Shown: positions 16,974 to 26,511 of the stretch, piece after piece | Numbering within the stretch: position 1 is the stretch's first letter | Layout of the letters: each line of letters starts with the position of its first letter | Origin: CBDCVO01 sp965223085 | GTDB lineage: Bacteria; Pseudomonadota; Gammaproteobacteria; Ga0077536 | Length of the DNA: 64,000 nt | Direction: 5' to 3' | NCBI GenBank assembly: GCA_965223085.1 | Contig: OZ244981.1 | Coordinates: 620,001-684,000 of the forward strand | The notes under the pieces: generated by a model | The model's input: the letters and a program-made list of their open reading frames with translations, nothing else | Told to the model about the DNA's origin: nothing | Databases searched by the model: none | Program-made: the position numbers and the translations under genes

Positions 16974-17775
16974 GATGAACACCCGCGTGATGCTTGTGGA
17001 CAGTATCGACGAAGTGCCGGGACTGCCGGAACTGAACGCGTATGACCTAAGCTCCATCAACACAGCCCCGTGCATCTCCTTTATCAAAAACTGAACAAAG
17101 ACTACCGCGCCCGCTGGAAAGCGCTTACCGGCACCACCCTCTTTGAAACCGCCTACGGTGTGACCGAAACTCACACCTGCGACACCTTTAATCACGGCTT
17201 CCAGGGTAATGATTTCGACCTGTCCTTTGCACCGGCCTTTGTCGGCATGCCCGTTCCCGGTACGGAAGTAAAAATCTGCGATTTCGACACCGGCGAACTC
17301 AAGCCGCTGGATGAAGAAGGCGAAATCCTGATTCGCACCCCCACGCTGTTAAAAGGCTACTGGAACAAGCCAGCCCGAAGCCAATGCTGAGCTGTTTGTG
17401 GGCGACGGCTGGTTTCGCACCGGCGATCCGGGCATAGTGACCAGCGAAGGTTATGTACGCTACCTCGGCCGCCGCAAGGAAATGATCAAAGTCAACGGCA
17501 TGAGCGTCTTTCCCACCGAGGTGGAGTCCATGCTGGGCCAGAATCCCGCCATTGCCGCCTGCGGTGCCATCGCCCGACCCGATGAGAAAAAAGGCCAGGT
17601 ACCTATTGCCTTTATCACGCTCAAACCGGGTCACAAGGAAACCGAGGAAAACCCGCGCGCATGGAGCGAAGCCACGATGGCGGTGTACAAAGTGCCCGAG
17701 TTTCGCATTATGGACGCCCTGCCCATGACCGCGACAGGCAAGATCAAGAAAAACGAACTGGAACAACTCCTGTAG
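16974..17775 (+). pseudogene. AMP-dependent acyl-CoA synthetase, 5'-truncated and frameshifted
   Basis: The C-terminal half of an adenylate-forming acyl-CoA ligase. Recognisable are AYGVTETHT (the motif binding the acyl-adenylate), ILIRTPTLLKGYWNKP, DGWFRTGDPG and the closing TATGKIKKNELEQLL with the family's catalytic Lys. One C is missing in a C-run near 17068, and AGCC is duplicated at 17368-17375, so three frames are used. The N-terminal half with the P-loop is gone. It ends 13 bases before the carboxylase gene and was once in one operon with it. Codon use is more GC-rich at third positions than in the flanking genes. Confidence 0.9.
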
Positions 17776-17788
17776 TCGAGGACCGGTT

Positions 17789-20700
17789 ATGGACTCCCTG
17801 TTTACGCGCATTTTAATCGCCAACCGCGGCGAAATCGCCATTCGTATCGCCCAGGCCGCCGACGACCTGGGCATAGAAACACTGGCCATCTACCCGGAGG
17901 ATGACGCGCTCAGCCTGCACACCCAAAAGGCTACCCACGCAGTCAAACTCGAAGGTCGCGGCGTCAAAGCCTATTTGGACATAGAACAACTGATCCGTGT
18001 CGCCAAAGCACACGGCTGCGATGCGGTGCACCCCGGCTACGGGTTCCTCTCGGAAAATGCCGAGTTCTCTCGCCGCTGCGTCGAGCAAGGCATGACCTTT
18101 ATCGGCGCCAGCGCCGAACTGCTGGAGCAGCTGGGCAACAAAGCCACCGCCCGGGAAATTGCCCTGCGTTCCGAGACACCGCTCACTGGCGGCATCAACA
18201 AGGCCTGCAGCCTGGAAGAGGTCCAGGCATTTTTCGAATCACTTGGCGAAGGCGCCGCGGTGATGATCAAGGCCCTGGCCGGTGGCGGCGGTCGCGGGAT
18301 GCGACCGGTCACCGAGTACGACAAGCTGGCCGAGGCCTACCAGCAGTGTCAGGATGAAGCCACGATTGCCTTTGGCAGTGGTGATCTCTATGTGGAGCAA
18401 CTGGTGCAGGACGCTCGCCACATTGAAGTGCAGATTTTAGGGGACGGCACAGGTGCGGTAAGTCACGCCTGGGAGCGCGAGTGTTCCCTGCAGCGCCGCA
18501 ACCAGAAACTGCTGGAAATTGCCCCCAGCCCTTCCCTGTCCGATGACGAGCGTCAGCCTATTATCGAAGCGGCACTGAAACTGGCATCCGACGTGAAGTA
18601 CCAGGGATTGGGCACCTTTGAGTTTTTACTCGACGCCAAAGATCACCGCAAATTCTATTTTATGGAGATCAACCCCCGCATTCAGGTAGAGCACACCATC
18701 ACCGAAGAGATCTGTGCTATCGACCTGGTCCAGGCGCAGATTCAACTGGCCGCTGGCAAGACCTTAGAGGCGTTGGACTGGCTGGAACCCCCGGTCAAAA
18801 AAGGTTACGCCATCCAGGGCCGGGTCAATCTGGAAAAACTGGAAGTCGGCGGCAGCGTTCGCCCCGCCTCCGGCTTGCTCTCTGTCTACCAGCCCCCCAC
18901 GGGCCGCGGCGTTCGGGTGGACGATTACCTATACAGTGGCTATTGCGTCAGCCCCAGTTACGATTCCCTGGGTGCCAAGGTAATCGTCAAGGCGCACAGT
19001 TATGACTTCGCCCTGCAAAAATGCCAGCGTGCCCTGCGCGGTATGAAGATTGACGGCGTCAGTCACAATATCGGGTTGTTATTGAACCTGGTTGAGCATG
19101 AGGCGGTTAGGCGCAACCAGGTCAATATCCAATGGGTGGAAAACAACCTGCTTGAACTGATCTGCCCCCGCAACAGTGACGACCACACCTACTTTACCTC
19201 CGATGCTACCAACAACGAAGCTACGCTAGACATCACAATCCCCGCGGGTTGCGAAGGCCTCCCATCCCCCACCGCTGGCACCCTGGTTTCCATCGACGTC
19301 AATGAAGGTGACGAAGTACATGCCGGCCAAGTGGTTGCGGTGATCGAAGCCATGAAAATGGAAATCCCAATCAAGGTGGAGCTGGACGGCACCATCGACC
19401 AGGTGCTGGTCTATGAGCTCGGTGAGATTATTAACGAGGCGCAACTGCTGCTAATCCTTCAGCCGGGTGAAGTCTCCATCGCACGGGGCAAAACCGAGGA
19501 AGAGATCGATCTGGATACCATTCGCGCCGACTTGCAGCAGTTCTTTGACCGCCGCGACAAAACCCTGGACGTCGCGCGCCCCGATGCTGTGGCCAAACGT
19601 CACGCGCAAGGCAAGCGAACGACCCGGGAAAATATCGACGACCTGCTGGATGCCGGCAGCTTTAACGAGTACGGCGCCATGGCGCTAGCCGCCCAGCGCC
19701 GTAAGCACAGTGTCGACAAGCTGATCGAAATCAGTCCTGCGGATGGCAAGGTCACCGTCACCGGCACCGTCAATGCGGCCTTGTTTGGAGCAGATGCGGC
19801 CCGCTGTGCGGTGATGTCCTATGACTACACGGTAATGGCCGGTTCTCAGGGGATTATCAACCACAAGAAAACCGACCGCATTCTGGGGCTTGCCAAAAAG
19901 TGGCGCATGCCACTGGTGATTTTCGCAGAGGGTGCCGGTGGGCGTCCTTCCGATACCGACTACCCCGGTGTTGGTTTTCTTAATCTGCACACTTTTTCTG
20001 CCCTGGGCGAGCTGTCCGGACTGGTGCCTACCGTGGGCATTGTCGCCGGCAACTGCTTTGCCGGAAACGCGGCCATGTTTGGTGTGTGCGACCTGACCAT
20101 TGCCACCCGACAGGCCAGTATTGGTATGGCGGGGCCCTCCATGATTGAAGGTGGCGGGCTGGGTAAGTTCAGACCGGAAGACGTTGGCCCGACCTCGGTA
20201 CAAAGTCCCAATGGCGTGATCGATGTGCTGGTGGAAGATGAAGCGCAAGCGGTGGCCGTGGCCAAGCAATACCTGTCTTACTTCCAGGGCGACCTCAACA
20301 CCTGGGAGACCCACGACCAGCGAAAATTACGTCATCTGATCCCGGAAAACCGAATGGCGGTATACGACATTCGCGAGGTTATCGAGACACTGTGTGATGT
20401 GAACTCCGTGCTGGAACTGCGCAAGGATTTTGCCAAAAACATGATCACCTGCCTGGTGCGCATCGAAGGTAAAGCCTACGGTTTGTTCTGCAACGATCCA
20501 CGCTACCTGGGAGGCGCCATTGATGCCGTCGCCGGTGACAAACTGGCACGTTTTATCCAGCTGTGTGATGCACACGATATTCCACTGATCTCCCTGTGCG
20601 ACACGCCAGGCTTTATGGTGGGGCCCGAATCGGAGAAAAACGCTACGGTGCGCCATATTTGCCGCATCTTTGTCCATGCGGCCAACGCAACAGTTCCCCT

Positions 20701-21076
20701 GTTTACGATCGTGTTGCGCAAAAGTTACGGCCTGGGCGCCATGGCCATGGCCGGCGGGGGCTTTACCGCGCCGGTACTGGCCGCCTCCTGGCCCAGTGGC
20801 GTATACGGTGCCATGGGTATCGAGGGCGCCGTACGGATCAGCGCCGCCAAACAGTTGGCAGCGATCGAAGACCCGACGGAGCGCGAAGCAACCGTCAAAA
20901 CCCTGGCCGACAAGATGTATGAAGAGGGCAACGCCATCAACACCGCCAGCTACCTGGAAATCGATGCCGTTATCGATCCACTGGAGAGCCGCGACTGGAT
21001 AACCCGCGCACTGGCCGCCACCCCTAAACCTGCCAAACGCGAGGGCAAGAAGCGCCCCTGTATCGACACCTGGTAA
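17789..21076 (+). CDS. Single-chain biotin-dependent acyl-CoA carboxylase
   Basis: A 1095-residue fusion of all carboxylase parts: biotin carboxylase (ILIANRGEIAIRIAQAADDL start; ATP-grasp with KALAGGGGRGMRP and FMEINPRIQVEHT), biotin carrier with EAMKMEI (biotinyl Lys 523), then both carboxyltransferase halves (GIINHKKTDRILGLAKKW; SLCDTPGFMVGPESEKN; KSYGLGAMAMAGGG). It carboxylates an acyl-CoA using bicarbonate and ATP. Fused single-chain forms are known as long-chain acyl-CoA carboxylases. Both flanking genes, acyl-CoA synthetase and thiolase, are dead, so its pathway here is broken even though this frame is complete. IS remnants bracket the three-gene block, which suggests horizontal gain. 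Confidence 0.92.
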   Translation: MDSLFTRILIANRGEIAIRIAQAADDLGIETLAIYPEDDALSLHTQKATHAVKLEGRGVKAYLDIEQLIRVAKAHGCDAVHPGYGFLSENAEFSRRCVEQGMTFIGASAELLEQLGNKATAREIALRSETPLTGGINKACSLEEVQAFFESLGEGAAVMIKALAGGGGRGMRPVTEYDKLAEAYQQCQDEATIAFGSGDLYVEQLVQDARHIEVQILGDGTGAVSHAWERECSLQRRNQKLLEIAPSPSLSDDERQPIIEAALKLASDVKYQGLGTFEFLLDAKDHRKFYFMEINPRIQVEHTITEEICAIDLVQAQIQLAAGKTLEALDWLEPPVKKGYAIQGRVNLEKLEVGGSVRPASGLLSVYQPPTGRGVRVDDYLYSGYCVSPSYDSLGAKVIVKAHSYDFALQKCQRALRGMKIDGVSHNIGLLLNLVEHEAVRRNQVNIQWVENNLLELICPRNSDDHTYFTSDATNNEATLDITIPAGCEGLPSPTAGTLVSIDVNEGDEVHAGQVVAVIEAMKMEIPIKVELDGTIDQVLVYELGEIINEAQLLLILQPGEVSIARGKTEEEIDLDTIRADLQQFFDRRDKTLDVARPDAVAKRHAQGKRTTRENIDDLLDAGSFNEYGAMALAAQRRKHSVDKLIEISPADGKVTVTGTVNAALFGADAARCAVMSYDYTVMAGSQGIINHKKTDRILGLAKKWRMPLVIFAEGAGGRPSDTDYPGVGFLNLHTFSALGELSGLVPTVGIVAGNCFAGNAAMFGVCDLTIATRQASIGMAGPSMIEGGGLGKFRPEDVGPTSVQSPNGVIDVLVEDEAQAVAVAKQYLSYFQGDLNTWETHDQRKLRHLIPENRMAVYDIREVIETLCDVNSVLELRKDFAKNMITCLVRIEGKAYGLFCNDPRYLGGAIDAVAGDKLARFIQLCDAHDIPLISLCDTPGFMVGPESEKNATVRHICRIFVHAANATVPLFTIVLRKSYGLGAMAMAGGGFTAPVLAASWPSGVYGAMGIEGAVRISAAKQLAAIEDPTEREATVKTLADKMYEEGNAINTASYLEIDAVIDPLESRDWITRALAATPKPAKREGKKRPCIDTW

Positions 21077-21088
21077 AAGAGAAAGCTC

Positions 21089-21575
21089 ATGAGAGAAGCA
21101 GTTATCGTCTCCACCACCCGCACCGGTTTGGGCAAAGCCTTCCGTGGCTCACTGAACAACACCAAAAGCCCCGCGATGTTAGGCCACTGCATCAAGCACG
21201 CTGTGGCACGCGCCGACGTTGAAGGTGGCGAAATCGACGACGCGGTGATGGGCTCCGTTCTTTGTGCCGGCACCGCTGGTATGAACGTGGCACGCAATGC
21301 CGTCATTGCCGCCGGCCTCCCTAACACAATTCCGCCCAAACAGTTGACCGCCAATGTGCTTTCGGTTTGATGGCTATCGGCATGGCGGTAAAGCAGATCA
21401 TTGTAGACCACCAGAACATCGTGCTGGCCGGAGGGCAGGACAATATCACGGCGGTGCAAGCCCGGTACAGCAAGTGGGTGGGTGAAACCGTCGATAAGAA
21501 CGCCATCCGCAACCAGAAGCATATTTACATGCCCATGCTGGCGACGGCCGAGCACGTGGCCAAGGTCTATAACCT
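21089..21575 (+). pseudogene. Acetyl-CoA acetyltransferase (thiolase), inactivated
   Basis: The N-terminal part of a thiolase: REAVIVSTTRTGLGKAFRGS, then AGMNVARNAVIAAGLP. At about 21350-21375 a short deletion replaces the expected segment around the nucleophilic Cys (N-R-F-C-S-S-G in the family) and shifts frame; the protein resumes as LMAIGMAVKQIIVDHQNIV and runs to about 21575. The C-terminal half is lost; 45 unrelated bases and then an IS1182-like element follow. Neither active-site Cys can be present. Confidence 0.9.
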
Positions 21576-21620
21576 CACACTCTCCCCAGAATCGGTAACT
21601 GTCAGATCGGGTCGCCGGCG

Positions 21621-22930
21621 TGTTGAAAAAGTCCCTGGGGTGATCCTCGTTATAGCAAAATTAGCTAACGCCCGGACGGACGCAGCCTATGCAGGGTGAA
21701 CAAGATTCGCAACGTGTTTTGTTTGACACAGTCGATCTGGAAAACCTGATCCCAGCTGACCATTTGCTTCTTCGATTTCATCGACGAAGTGACCAAGGAG
21801 TTGTATTGCAGAGACAATGGCCGGAACTCGATCGACCCCGTTCTGTTTTTCCGAATGCAGCTGATCAGTTACCTGTATGGGATGAAGTCAGACAGGGCGC
21901 TTTGTCGAGAAATCCATCTGAACCTCGCCTATCGGTGGTTCTGCCGATTGAGCCTACACGATCAGGTACCGGGTCATTCGTCGATGACCCATATTCGGGA
22001 CCGTTTCGGGGAGGCAACATTCACGGAGATATTCGAGCAACTTATCGCTCGTTGGCAGCAGGAAGGGCATATTTGCGGGCGCCGCATCGTGGCAGATGCA
22101 GCGGTCGATTCCCTGGTAGAACGAGATGATGCCGATCCGAACGCGCGTGCGCTCAAAATGTACCAGCAACGCTACCACGATTTCAAAACGGGCAAGAAAC
22201 CACGCAAGTATGCCAATCAGACGCCTGTCAGCGCATCGGATCCCGGTGCGAGTCTGGTTTCACGGCGCGATGGTTATAAAAAGCGCTGCTACAAGGCCCC
22301 CTTCAGCGCCGATGCTGAGAGCCGCATGGTCATCGATCGTCATGCAACCCCCGGGGCGCGGCATGAGTGCCCGATTCTACCCCAGCGTATTGAATACCAA
22401 CGCAATATGTTGGGGTTGCCTATTGAAGAAGTCATTGCCGAGGGTCATCATCTTTATCCGTATGAAAAACCGGCGCATGGATCGGCCAGACGCTATCCCC
22501 TAACAGGCGGTCATTCTCGCAGCTGTCCGGTACGCACTAGCTACTTACCCGATAATCTGAAATCCAGGGCTGGCTTTGTATACCGTGGCCTTCACCAGGA
22601 CGAGATAGAAGCGGTGGGTCGGCGCCAATCGACCCATGCTTTTCGACAGCGGCTGGTGGAACGAAAATGGAAGATCGAAGAATTATTCGGCGAAGCCAAG
22701 CAAAACCACAGTTTGAGGCGCGCCCGATACCGTGGTCTTGCGAAAGTCCAGATCCAGTGCTTCATGATCGCCATCGCGCTTAATTGCAAGCGGGTGGTCA
22801 AGATTCACGACTATTTTTGCGTGATATTTCTCAGTCTACACCAATTCATTCATCGGGCGTTTTCGCCCAACGAATATTGTCGCCATTCGGTCTAATACTG
22901 CCACCGGCGTAGAAAAGGAGTTGTTCAACA
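21621..22930 (+). mobile_element. IS1182-like element with frameshifted transposase
   Basis: A 1310-bp element with inverted ends TGTTGAAAAAGTCCC (21621) and, reversed, TGTTGAACAACTCCT (ending 22930). GCCGGCG abuts both ends and may be a target duplication or a palindromic target. The transposase starts MQGEQDSQRVLFDTVDLE at 21689, shifts frame near 21785, and continues as FRMQLISYLYGMKSDRALC to about 22895, with KWKIEELFGEAKQNHSLRRA as the C-terminal DDE region. The frameshift makes it inactive unless corrected. It interrupts the end of the thiolase block. Confidence 0.8.
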
Positions 22931-23063
22931 GGCCGGCGAAACTTCCACAATTTATCGAATGCGGCGTCTCGAATCGAACGGGAGCTGGAAATCGTAACTT
23001 CGCAAGCCACGATTTCGCTACGCCAATAAAGAACAAGGGCCTACAGAAAACCGTAAACCCTTG

Positions 23064-24357
23064 TGCCCTTCTCGACAGATAGGTAACGGAACGTTCCGGA
23101 GACATAGGTTACACAATTTGGCATTTGGGGAGGCGCCCCGACGCCCTGGAAAGAGTGTAATCGTATGGATGAACGTCTTCGCTTTGTTGCCCGCCTCCTC
23201 GACGGCGAGAAAATGGCGGTGGTGTGCCGGGAATTCGGGATCTCCCGAAAGACCGGTTACAAAATCTTCAATCGTTACAAGGATGAGGGACTCAGCGGGC
23301 TAGAGGACCGACCGAGAAGCCCCTATCGACATCCGAACAAGTTACCCTTTCAAGTCGAGAAGGCGATCCTGAGGATTAAACAGGAGCATCGAAACTGGGG
23401 CGCACCGAAGATCCGGGACAAGCTGATCAAAGATTATCCGGTGATCCGACCGCCGGCGTTCAGTACCATCCACGACATACTCGACCGCCATGGTCTGGTG
23501 AAGCGGCGCAAGCGGCGTCGTTACAAGGCCCGCGGCACGAGACTGGGCGATCCCCGGACGCCGAACGCGCTGTGGTGCGCCGATTACAAAGGCCAGTTCC
23601 GGCTCGGCAACCGCCAATGCTGTTACCCGCTGACGGTTACCGATTACAGTTCACGCTACCTGCTGGCTTGCGAAGGGCTGGAGTCCACCAAGGAAACCGG
23701 GGCCTTTCCGGTGTTCGAGCGCACATTCAAGGCGTTTGGTTTGCCCGCCGCCATTCGCACCGACAACGGTGTGCCGTTCGCCTCACCGCATGCCTTGTTT
23801 GGGTTGAGCCGGCTCTCGGTCTGGTGGTTGCGCCTCGGCATCAGCATCGAGCGTATCGCACCCGGGAGCCCACAACAGAACGGGCGGCATGAACGCGTGC
23901 ACCTGACGTTGAAGCAGGAAACTACCCGACCCCACGGTTTCAACTTCCTGCAGCAACAAAGCCGCTTTGACGACTTCCTCGAGGTCTACAATAACGACCG
24001 GCCGCATCAGGGCCTGGGCGGGCAGTACCCCGGCGAGGTCTACACACCGTCCGCTCGCGAGTATCGCGAACCGGAGCCACCCGAATACCCGTTTCATGAC
24101 CGCATCATCAGAGTCACCCAGTGCGGGCGGATCTGCCTCGGTCGCAGGAAGATCAACTTCTCAACGGTCTTCAGTGGCCAGTTCGTGGGGCTCCGCGAGG
24201 TCGCTGACGGCGTCTGGCTCGTCAGCTTTATGGACTATGACCTCGGTTTTTACGACAATCACGAGAACAGGGTGGAGCCAGTGGGCCATAACCCATTCGC
24301 TCCAAAAGTGTTACCCATGTCCTCGGAATGAGCTGTTACCTATATGACCGGAACAGA
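23064..24357 (+). mobile_element. IS481-family insertion sequence
   Basis: About 1.29 kb. Imperfect inverted ends share ATAGGTAAC followed by CATAGGTTAC or CATGGGTAAC: left at 23078-23118, right at 24311-24348. The single transposase gene (23165-24331) is complete. The right end lies 12 bases from the tRNA-Arg fragment at 24369, so it inserted at the edge of the tRNA-linked island. Confidence 0.85.
23165..24331 (+). CDS. IS481-family transposase
   Basis: A 388-residue transposase. The N-terminal helix-turn-helix reads MAVVCREFGISRKTGYKIFN, and the DDE catalytic core shows CADYKGQF (first Asp), RTDNGVPF (second Asp) and NGRHERVHLTL (Glu). The C-terminal region (CLGRRKINFSTVFSGQ) is the usual IS481 tail. 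The frame is intact and the inverted repeats are present, so the element may still be mobile. Confidence 0.93.
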   Translation: MDERLRFVARLLDGEKMAVVCREFGISRKTGYKIFNRYKDEGLSGLEDRPRSPYRHPNKLPFQVEKAILRIKQEHRNWGAPKIRDKLIKDYPVIRPPAFSTIHDILDRHGLVKRRKRRRYKARGTRLGDPRTPNALWCADYKGQFRLGNRQCCYPLTVTDYSSRYLLACEGLESTKETGAFPVFERTFKAFGLPAAIRTDNGVPFASPHALFGLSRLSVWWLRLGISIERIAPGSPQQNGRHERVHLTLKQETTRPHGFNFLQQQSRFDDFLEVYNNDRPHQGLGGQYPGEVYTPSAREYREPEPPEYPFHDRIIRVTQCGRICLGRRKINFSTVFSGQFVGLREVADGVWLVSFMDYDLGFYDNHENRVEPVGHNPFAPKVLPMSSE

Positions 24358-24368
24358 CCAGAAATAAT

Positions 24369-24417
24369 TGGTCGGGGCGACAGGATTTGAACCTCCGACC
24401 CCCTAGTTCGTAGCCAG
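24369..24417 (-). other. tRNA-Arg 3'-half fragment: island attachment-site remnant
   Basis: On the minus strand 24417-24383 matches 28158-28124 inside the intact tRNA-Arg(ACG) at 34 of 35 bases, in the same orientation, covering the anticodon arm with ACG, the variable region and the T-arm. The fragment ends with CCA at 24371-24369, but its acceptor part (CGCCCCGACCA) differs and the T-stem is mispaired, so it is not functional. Such a 3'-half duplicate is what a tyrosine-recombinase island leaves at its far end. The 3.7 kb between the two copies are the island. Confidence 0.8.
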
Positions 24418-24601
24418 TATTTGAATATTTACTAACCTTATTAATCAGTCACTTGCGGCGTTTGTCCTCTCCATACCGTAGTTGACTTGTCAATCACTTA
24501 CTATTCACTGTGCTTTGGCGTTAGCACAAATCTAGCACAATCCAATGACCCTACAGCCTCACGAATAGGAGATCGCAAACCGCTCTAATGTAATCTCTGA
24601 C

Positions 24602-24631
24602 ATTGCATTGTGCAATCGATATGATTACACT
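24602..24631 (+). promoter_or_regulatory. higBA promoter and operator
   Basis: A sigma-70-like promoter reads TTGCAT (24603-24608), 17 bases, TACACT (24626-24631). The inverted repeat ATTGCA-TTG-TGCAAT (24602-24616) overlaps the -35 box and is a likely HigA operator. Transcription would begin about two bases before the HigB ATG at 24640, so the message may be leaderless; no ribosome site is seen there. Confidence 0.6.
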
Positions 24632-24639
24632 ATCGGCTG

Positions 24640-24927
24640 ATGATTAAGAAGTTTCGCCACAAGGGATTGAAGCGGTTCTTCGCCGATCCTCGTTACACTG
24701 ACAAACGTGGTGTCAGCGCCGACATCGCGGATCGCCTTATCACCGTACTCGATGCGTTAGACGTTATCGAACAAGCCGAAGAGATGGACATTACGGGTTT
24801 GTACTTCCATCGGTTAAAGGGTTCTCGGCGTGATGATTATAGCGTGCGTGTGACAGGCAACTGGCGAGTGACTTGGAAAATGCAGGGCACTGACGTCATA
24901 GATGTGAACTTGGAGGACTATCACTAA
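24640..24927 (+). CDS. higB: HigB-like toxin (RelE/ParE superfamily)
   Basis: A 95-residue toxin of the plasmid-maintenance-killer type. The pattern FADPRYTDKRGVSADIADRL, LYFHRLKGSRRDDYSVRVTG and NWRVTWKMQGTDVIDVNLED matches HigB, a ribosome-dependent mRNA endonuclease; the basic RVTGNWRVTW strand is the conserved catalytic region. Toxin-first order is the hallmark of higBA. Its TAA overlaps the antitoxin ATG by one base. It lies inside the decayed tRNA-Arg island. Confidence 0.92.
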   Translation: MIKKFRHKGLKRFFADPRYTDKRGVSADIADRLITVLDALDVIEQAEEMDITGLYFHRLKGSRRDDYSVRVTGNWRVTWKMQGTDVIDVNLEDYH

Positions 24928-25217
24928 TGACCCGTAGACCATCCCATCCTGGGGCACTTATCCGCAATGTAATTCTGCCCGAGACACAACTAACGGTTAG
25001 TGAGTTGGCAGGCCGATGCGGCGTTGCTCGCAATACGATGTCAAAAGTCATCAATGAAAGAGGTGATGTAACCGAAGATTTGGCCATTCGTCTTAGCCGA
25101 GTGTTAGGGAGTTCGCCTCGATTCTGGTTGAGCATGCAGTCAAAACTAAATCTGTGGAAGCTGGAGCAAGAGAACAAGCGCGTCTATGATCAAATGAAAC
25201 GCATACACATGGCCTAG
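24927..25217 (+). CDS. higA: HigA-like antitoxin
   Basis: A 96-residue XRE-type antitoxin. HPGALIRNVILPETQLTVSE and ELAGRCGVARNTMSKVINER form the helix-turn-helix DNA-binding domain, and the C-terminal WKLEQENKRVYDQMKRI helix follows. It neutralises HigB and represses the operon, probably through the inverted repeat at 24602-24616. An IS6 end begins four bases after its stop codon, with no damage to the gene. Confidence 0.93.
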   Translation: MTRRPSHPGALIRNVILPETQLTVSELAGRCGVARNTMSKVINERGDVTEDLAIRLSRVLGSSPRFWLSMQSKLNLWKLEQENKRVYDQMKRIHMA

Positions 25218-25220
25218 CTG

Positions 25221-25610
25221 GGGTACTGACAAGTTAACTTTCGTGATCGCGCTACCAGTGTAATTAGCCATTCACGCGGCGACCGTAACTTCCCAAGACG
25301 CAAAGGCGCTATCTCGCAGCCTTCGATAATGCTCCGCACAAATATGGTGACACCCGAGATTAAACAGATTTTGAATTGCACAGTGAGTGTTCAAAAATCG
25401 CTGGGCATGTTGCACCGATTTGAATCGTCGCATCTTGCGCTCCTGCATCCGGGTTGGTTGATGCGAACGCTCGGCGCGATTGTTTGCGTACCGGGATGTA
25501 TTGCGTGAAGCGTCGGGCGCTAGCTCTCGATGCGCGACCTCGTAACTTCAGAGTTTGTCGGTGACGATCAACCGCGGTAAGACTTTCATCGATCGAAGTA
25601 TGTGTTTGAA
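25221..25610 (-). mobile_element. IS6-family remnant cut by a second IS6 element
   Basis: The end GGGTACTGACAAGTTAAC at 25221 resembles the ends of the 3961 and 60276 copies. Minus-strand sequence to 25610 resembles the C-terminal third of that transposase but has stops in all frames. It breaks off exactly at the left end of the next element (25611), and I do not find its other half after 26462. It was interrupted and then partly deleted. Confidence 0.75.
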
Positions 25611-26462
25611 GTGTTTTGTCAGGTTGGCAATCGATCGCCGATAATTCAGGCATGACTAAGAATCCTGACTATCGCGGCTATCGATTCCCGCCCGAAATAA
25701 TTGCCCGAGCGGTGTGGCTCTATCACCGGTTTACGTTGAGCTTTCGCGATGTCGAGGATCTACTTGCAGAACGCGGTATCACCGTTTCTTACGAAACGAT
25801 CCGCCAGTGGTGCCGCACGTTTGGACCGCACGTTTGGGCCGCACGTTTGGGCCGCACGTTTGGGCCGCACGTTTGGGCCGCACTACGCACGAAGAATCAA
25901 GAAACACCTAGGCGCGCGGCGATCGATGGTTCCTCGACGAAGTCGTCGTATCGATTCAAGGTCAACGTCGATATTTTTGGCGTGTTGTCGACCAGGACGG
26001 TGACCTCATCGAGATCCTCGTGCAAAAGCATAAAGACACTCAGGCTGCTAAGCGTTTCTTTCGAAAGATCTTGCGATCACAAGCCCAAGCGCCAATAGAA
26101 ATTACAACCGACAAACTTCGCAGTTACGCCGCGACCAAACGTGAGTTAATACCGTTGGTCCCCCACTGCCAGGATCAGTACGCCAACAACCGCGTGGAAG
26201 TATCCCATGAACCAACTCGAGAGCAAGAAAGGCAGATGCGAGGATTTCGTTCGGACGGCCAAGCTCAACGCTTTCTAAGCATTCATGGCCAGTGCAATAA
26301 CCTATTTAGACTCGGTCGCCATCTCCTCGGTGCGTCCAACTATCGCGCGATGCGGCAATCGGCGTTTCAAACGTGGTCGCAGGTGAGTTGCGCCCATTGA
26401 ATGAATACTGCAATCCGTGATTGCGTGTGCTCGGCGGCCTGAGCAACAACCTGACGGAACCT
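25611..26462 (+). mobile_element. IS6-family element with two frameshifts and a 13-bp repeat expansion
   Basis: Ends GTGTTTTGTCAGGTTGGC and, at the right, GCAACAACCTGACGGAACC are imperfect inverted repeats, matching the ends of the copy at 27121-27919. The transposase begins MTKNPDYRGYRFPPEII at 25652, reads RDVEDLLAERGITVSYETIR, and ends with ...SAFQTWSQV at 26400. Five copies of a 13-bp unit (25813-25877) instead of one add 52 bases and shift frame; a second shift lies near 25918. Without the 52 bases the element is 800 bp, the same as its sister copy of 799 bp. The transposase is dead. Confidence 0.88.
25813..25883. repeat. Five tandem copies of a 13-bp unit
   Basis: CCGCACGTTTGGA is followed by four exact CCGCACGTTTGGG and a partial CCGCAC. 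The related transposases carry one unit flanked by CCGCAC (codons for R-T-F-G-P-H). The flanking CCGCAC pair probably seeded replication slippage. Because 13 is not a multiple of three, copy number sets the reading frame. Confidence 0.95.
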
Positions 26463-26491
26463 TTCCGCACAATTGAAATATGTGTAGAATA

Positions 26492-26511
26492 ATGTGTGGA
26501 GGTACACACAT
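26492..26511 (+). promoter_or_regulatory. Inverted repeat over the vapB ribosome site
   Basis: ATGTGTG-GAGGTA-CACACAT is a perfect 7-bp inverted repeat just before the vapB ATG at 26512. The GGAGG ribosome site runs across the loop. As DNA it is a plausible VapBC operator; as RNA it could form a hairpin exposing or hiding the ribosome site. A possible -10 TAGAAT lies at 26485-26490, without a good -35. Confidence 0.6.

Noticed and set aside
24369..24417. Functional second tRNA-Arg(ACG)
   Set aside because: The 5' half is absent and the T-stem is mispaired, so it is an attachment-site remnant.
25813..25883. CRISPR-like array
   Set aside because: The 13-bp units are directly adjacent without spacers and lie inside a transposase gene.
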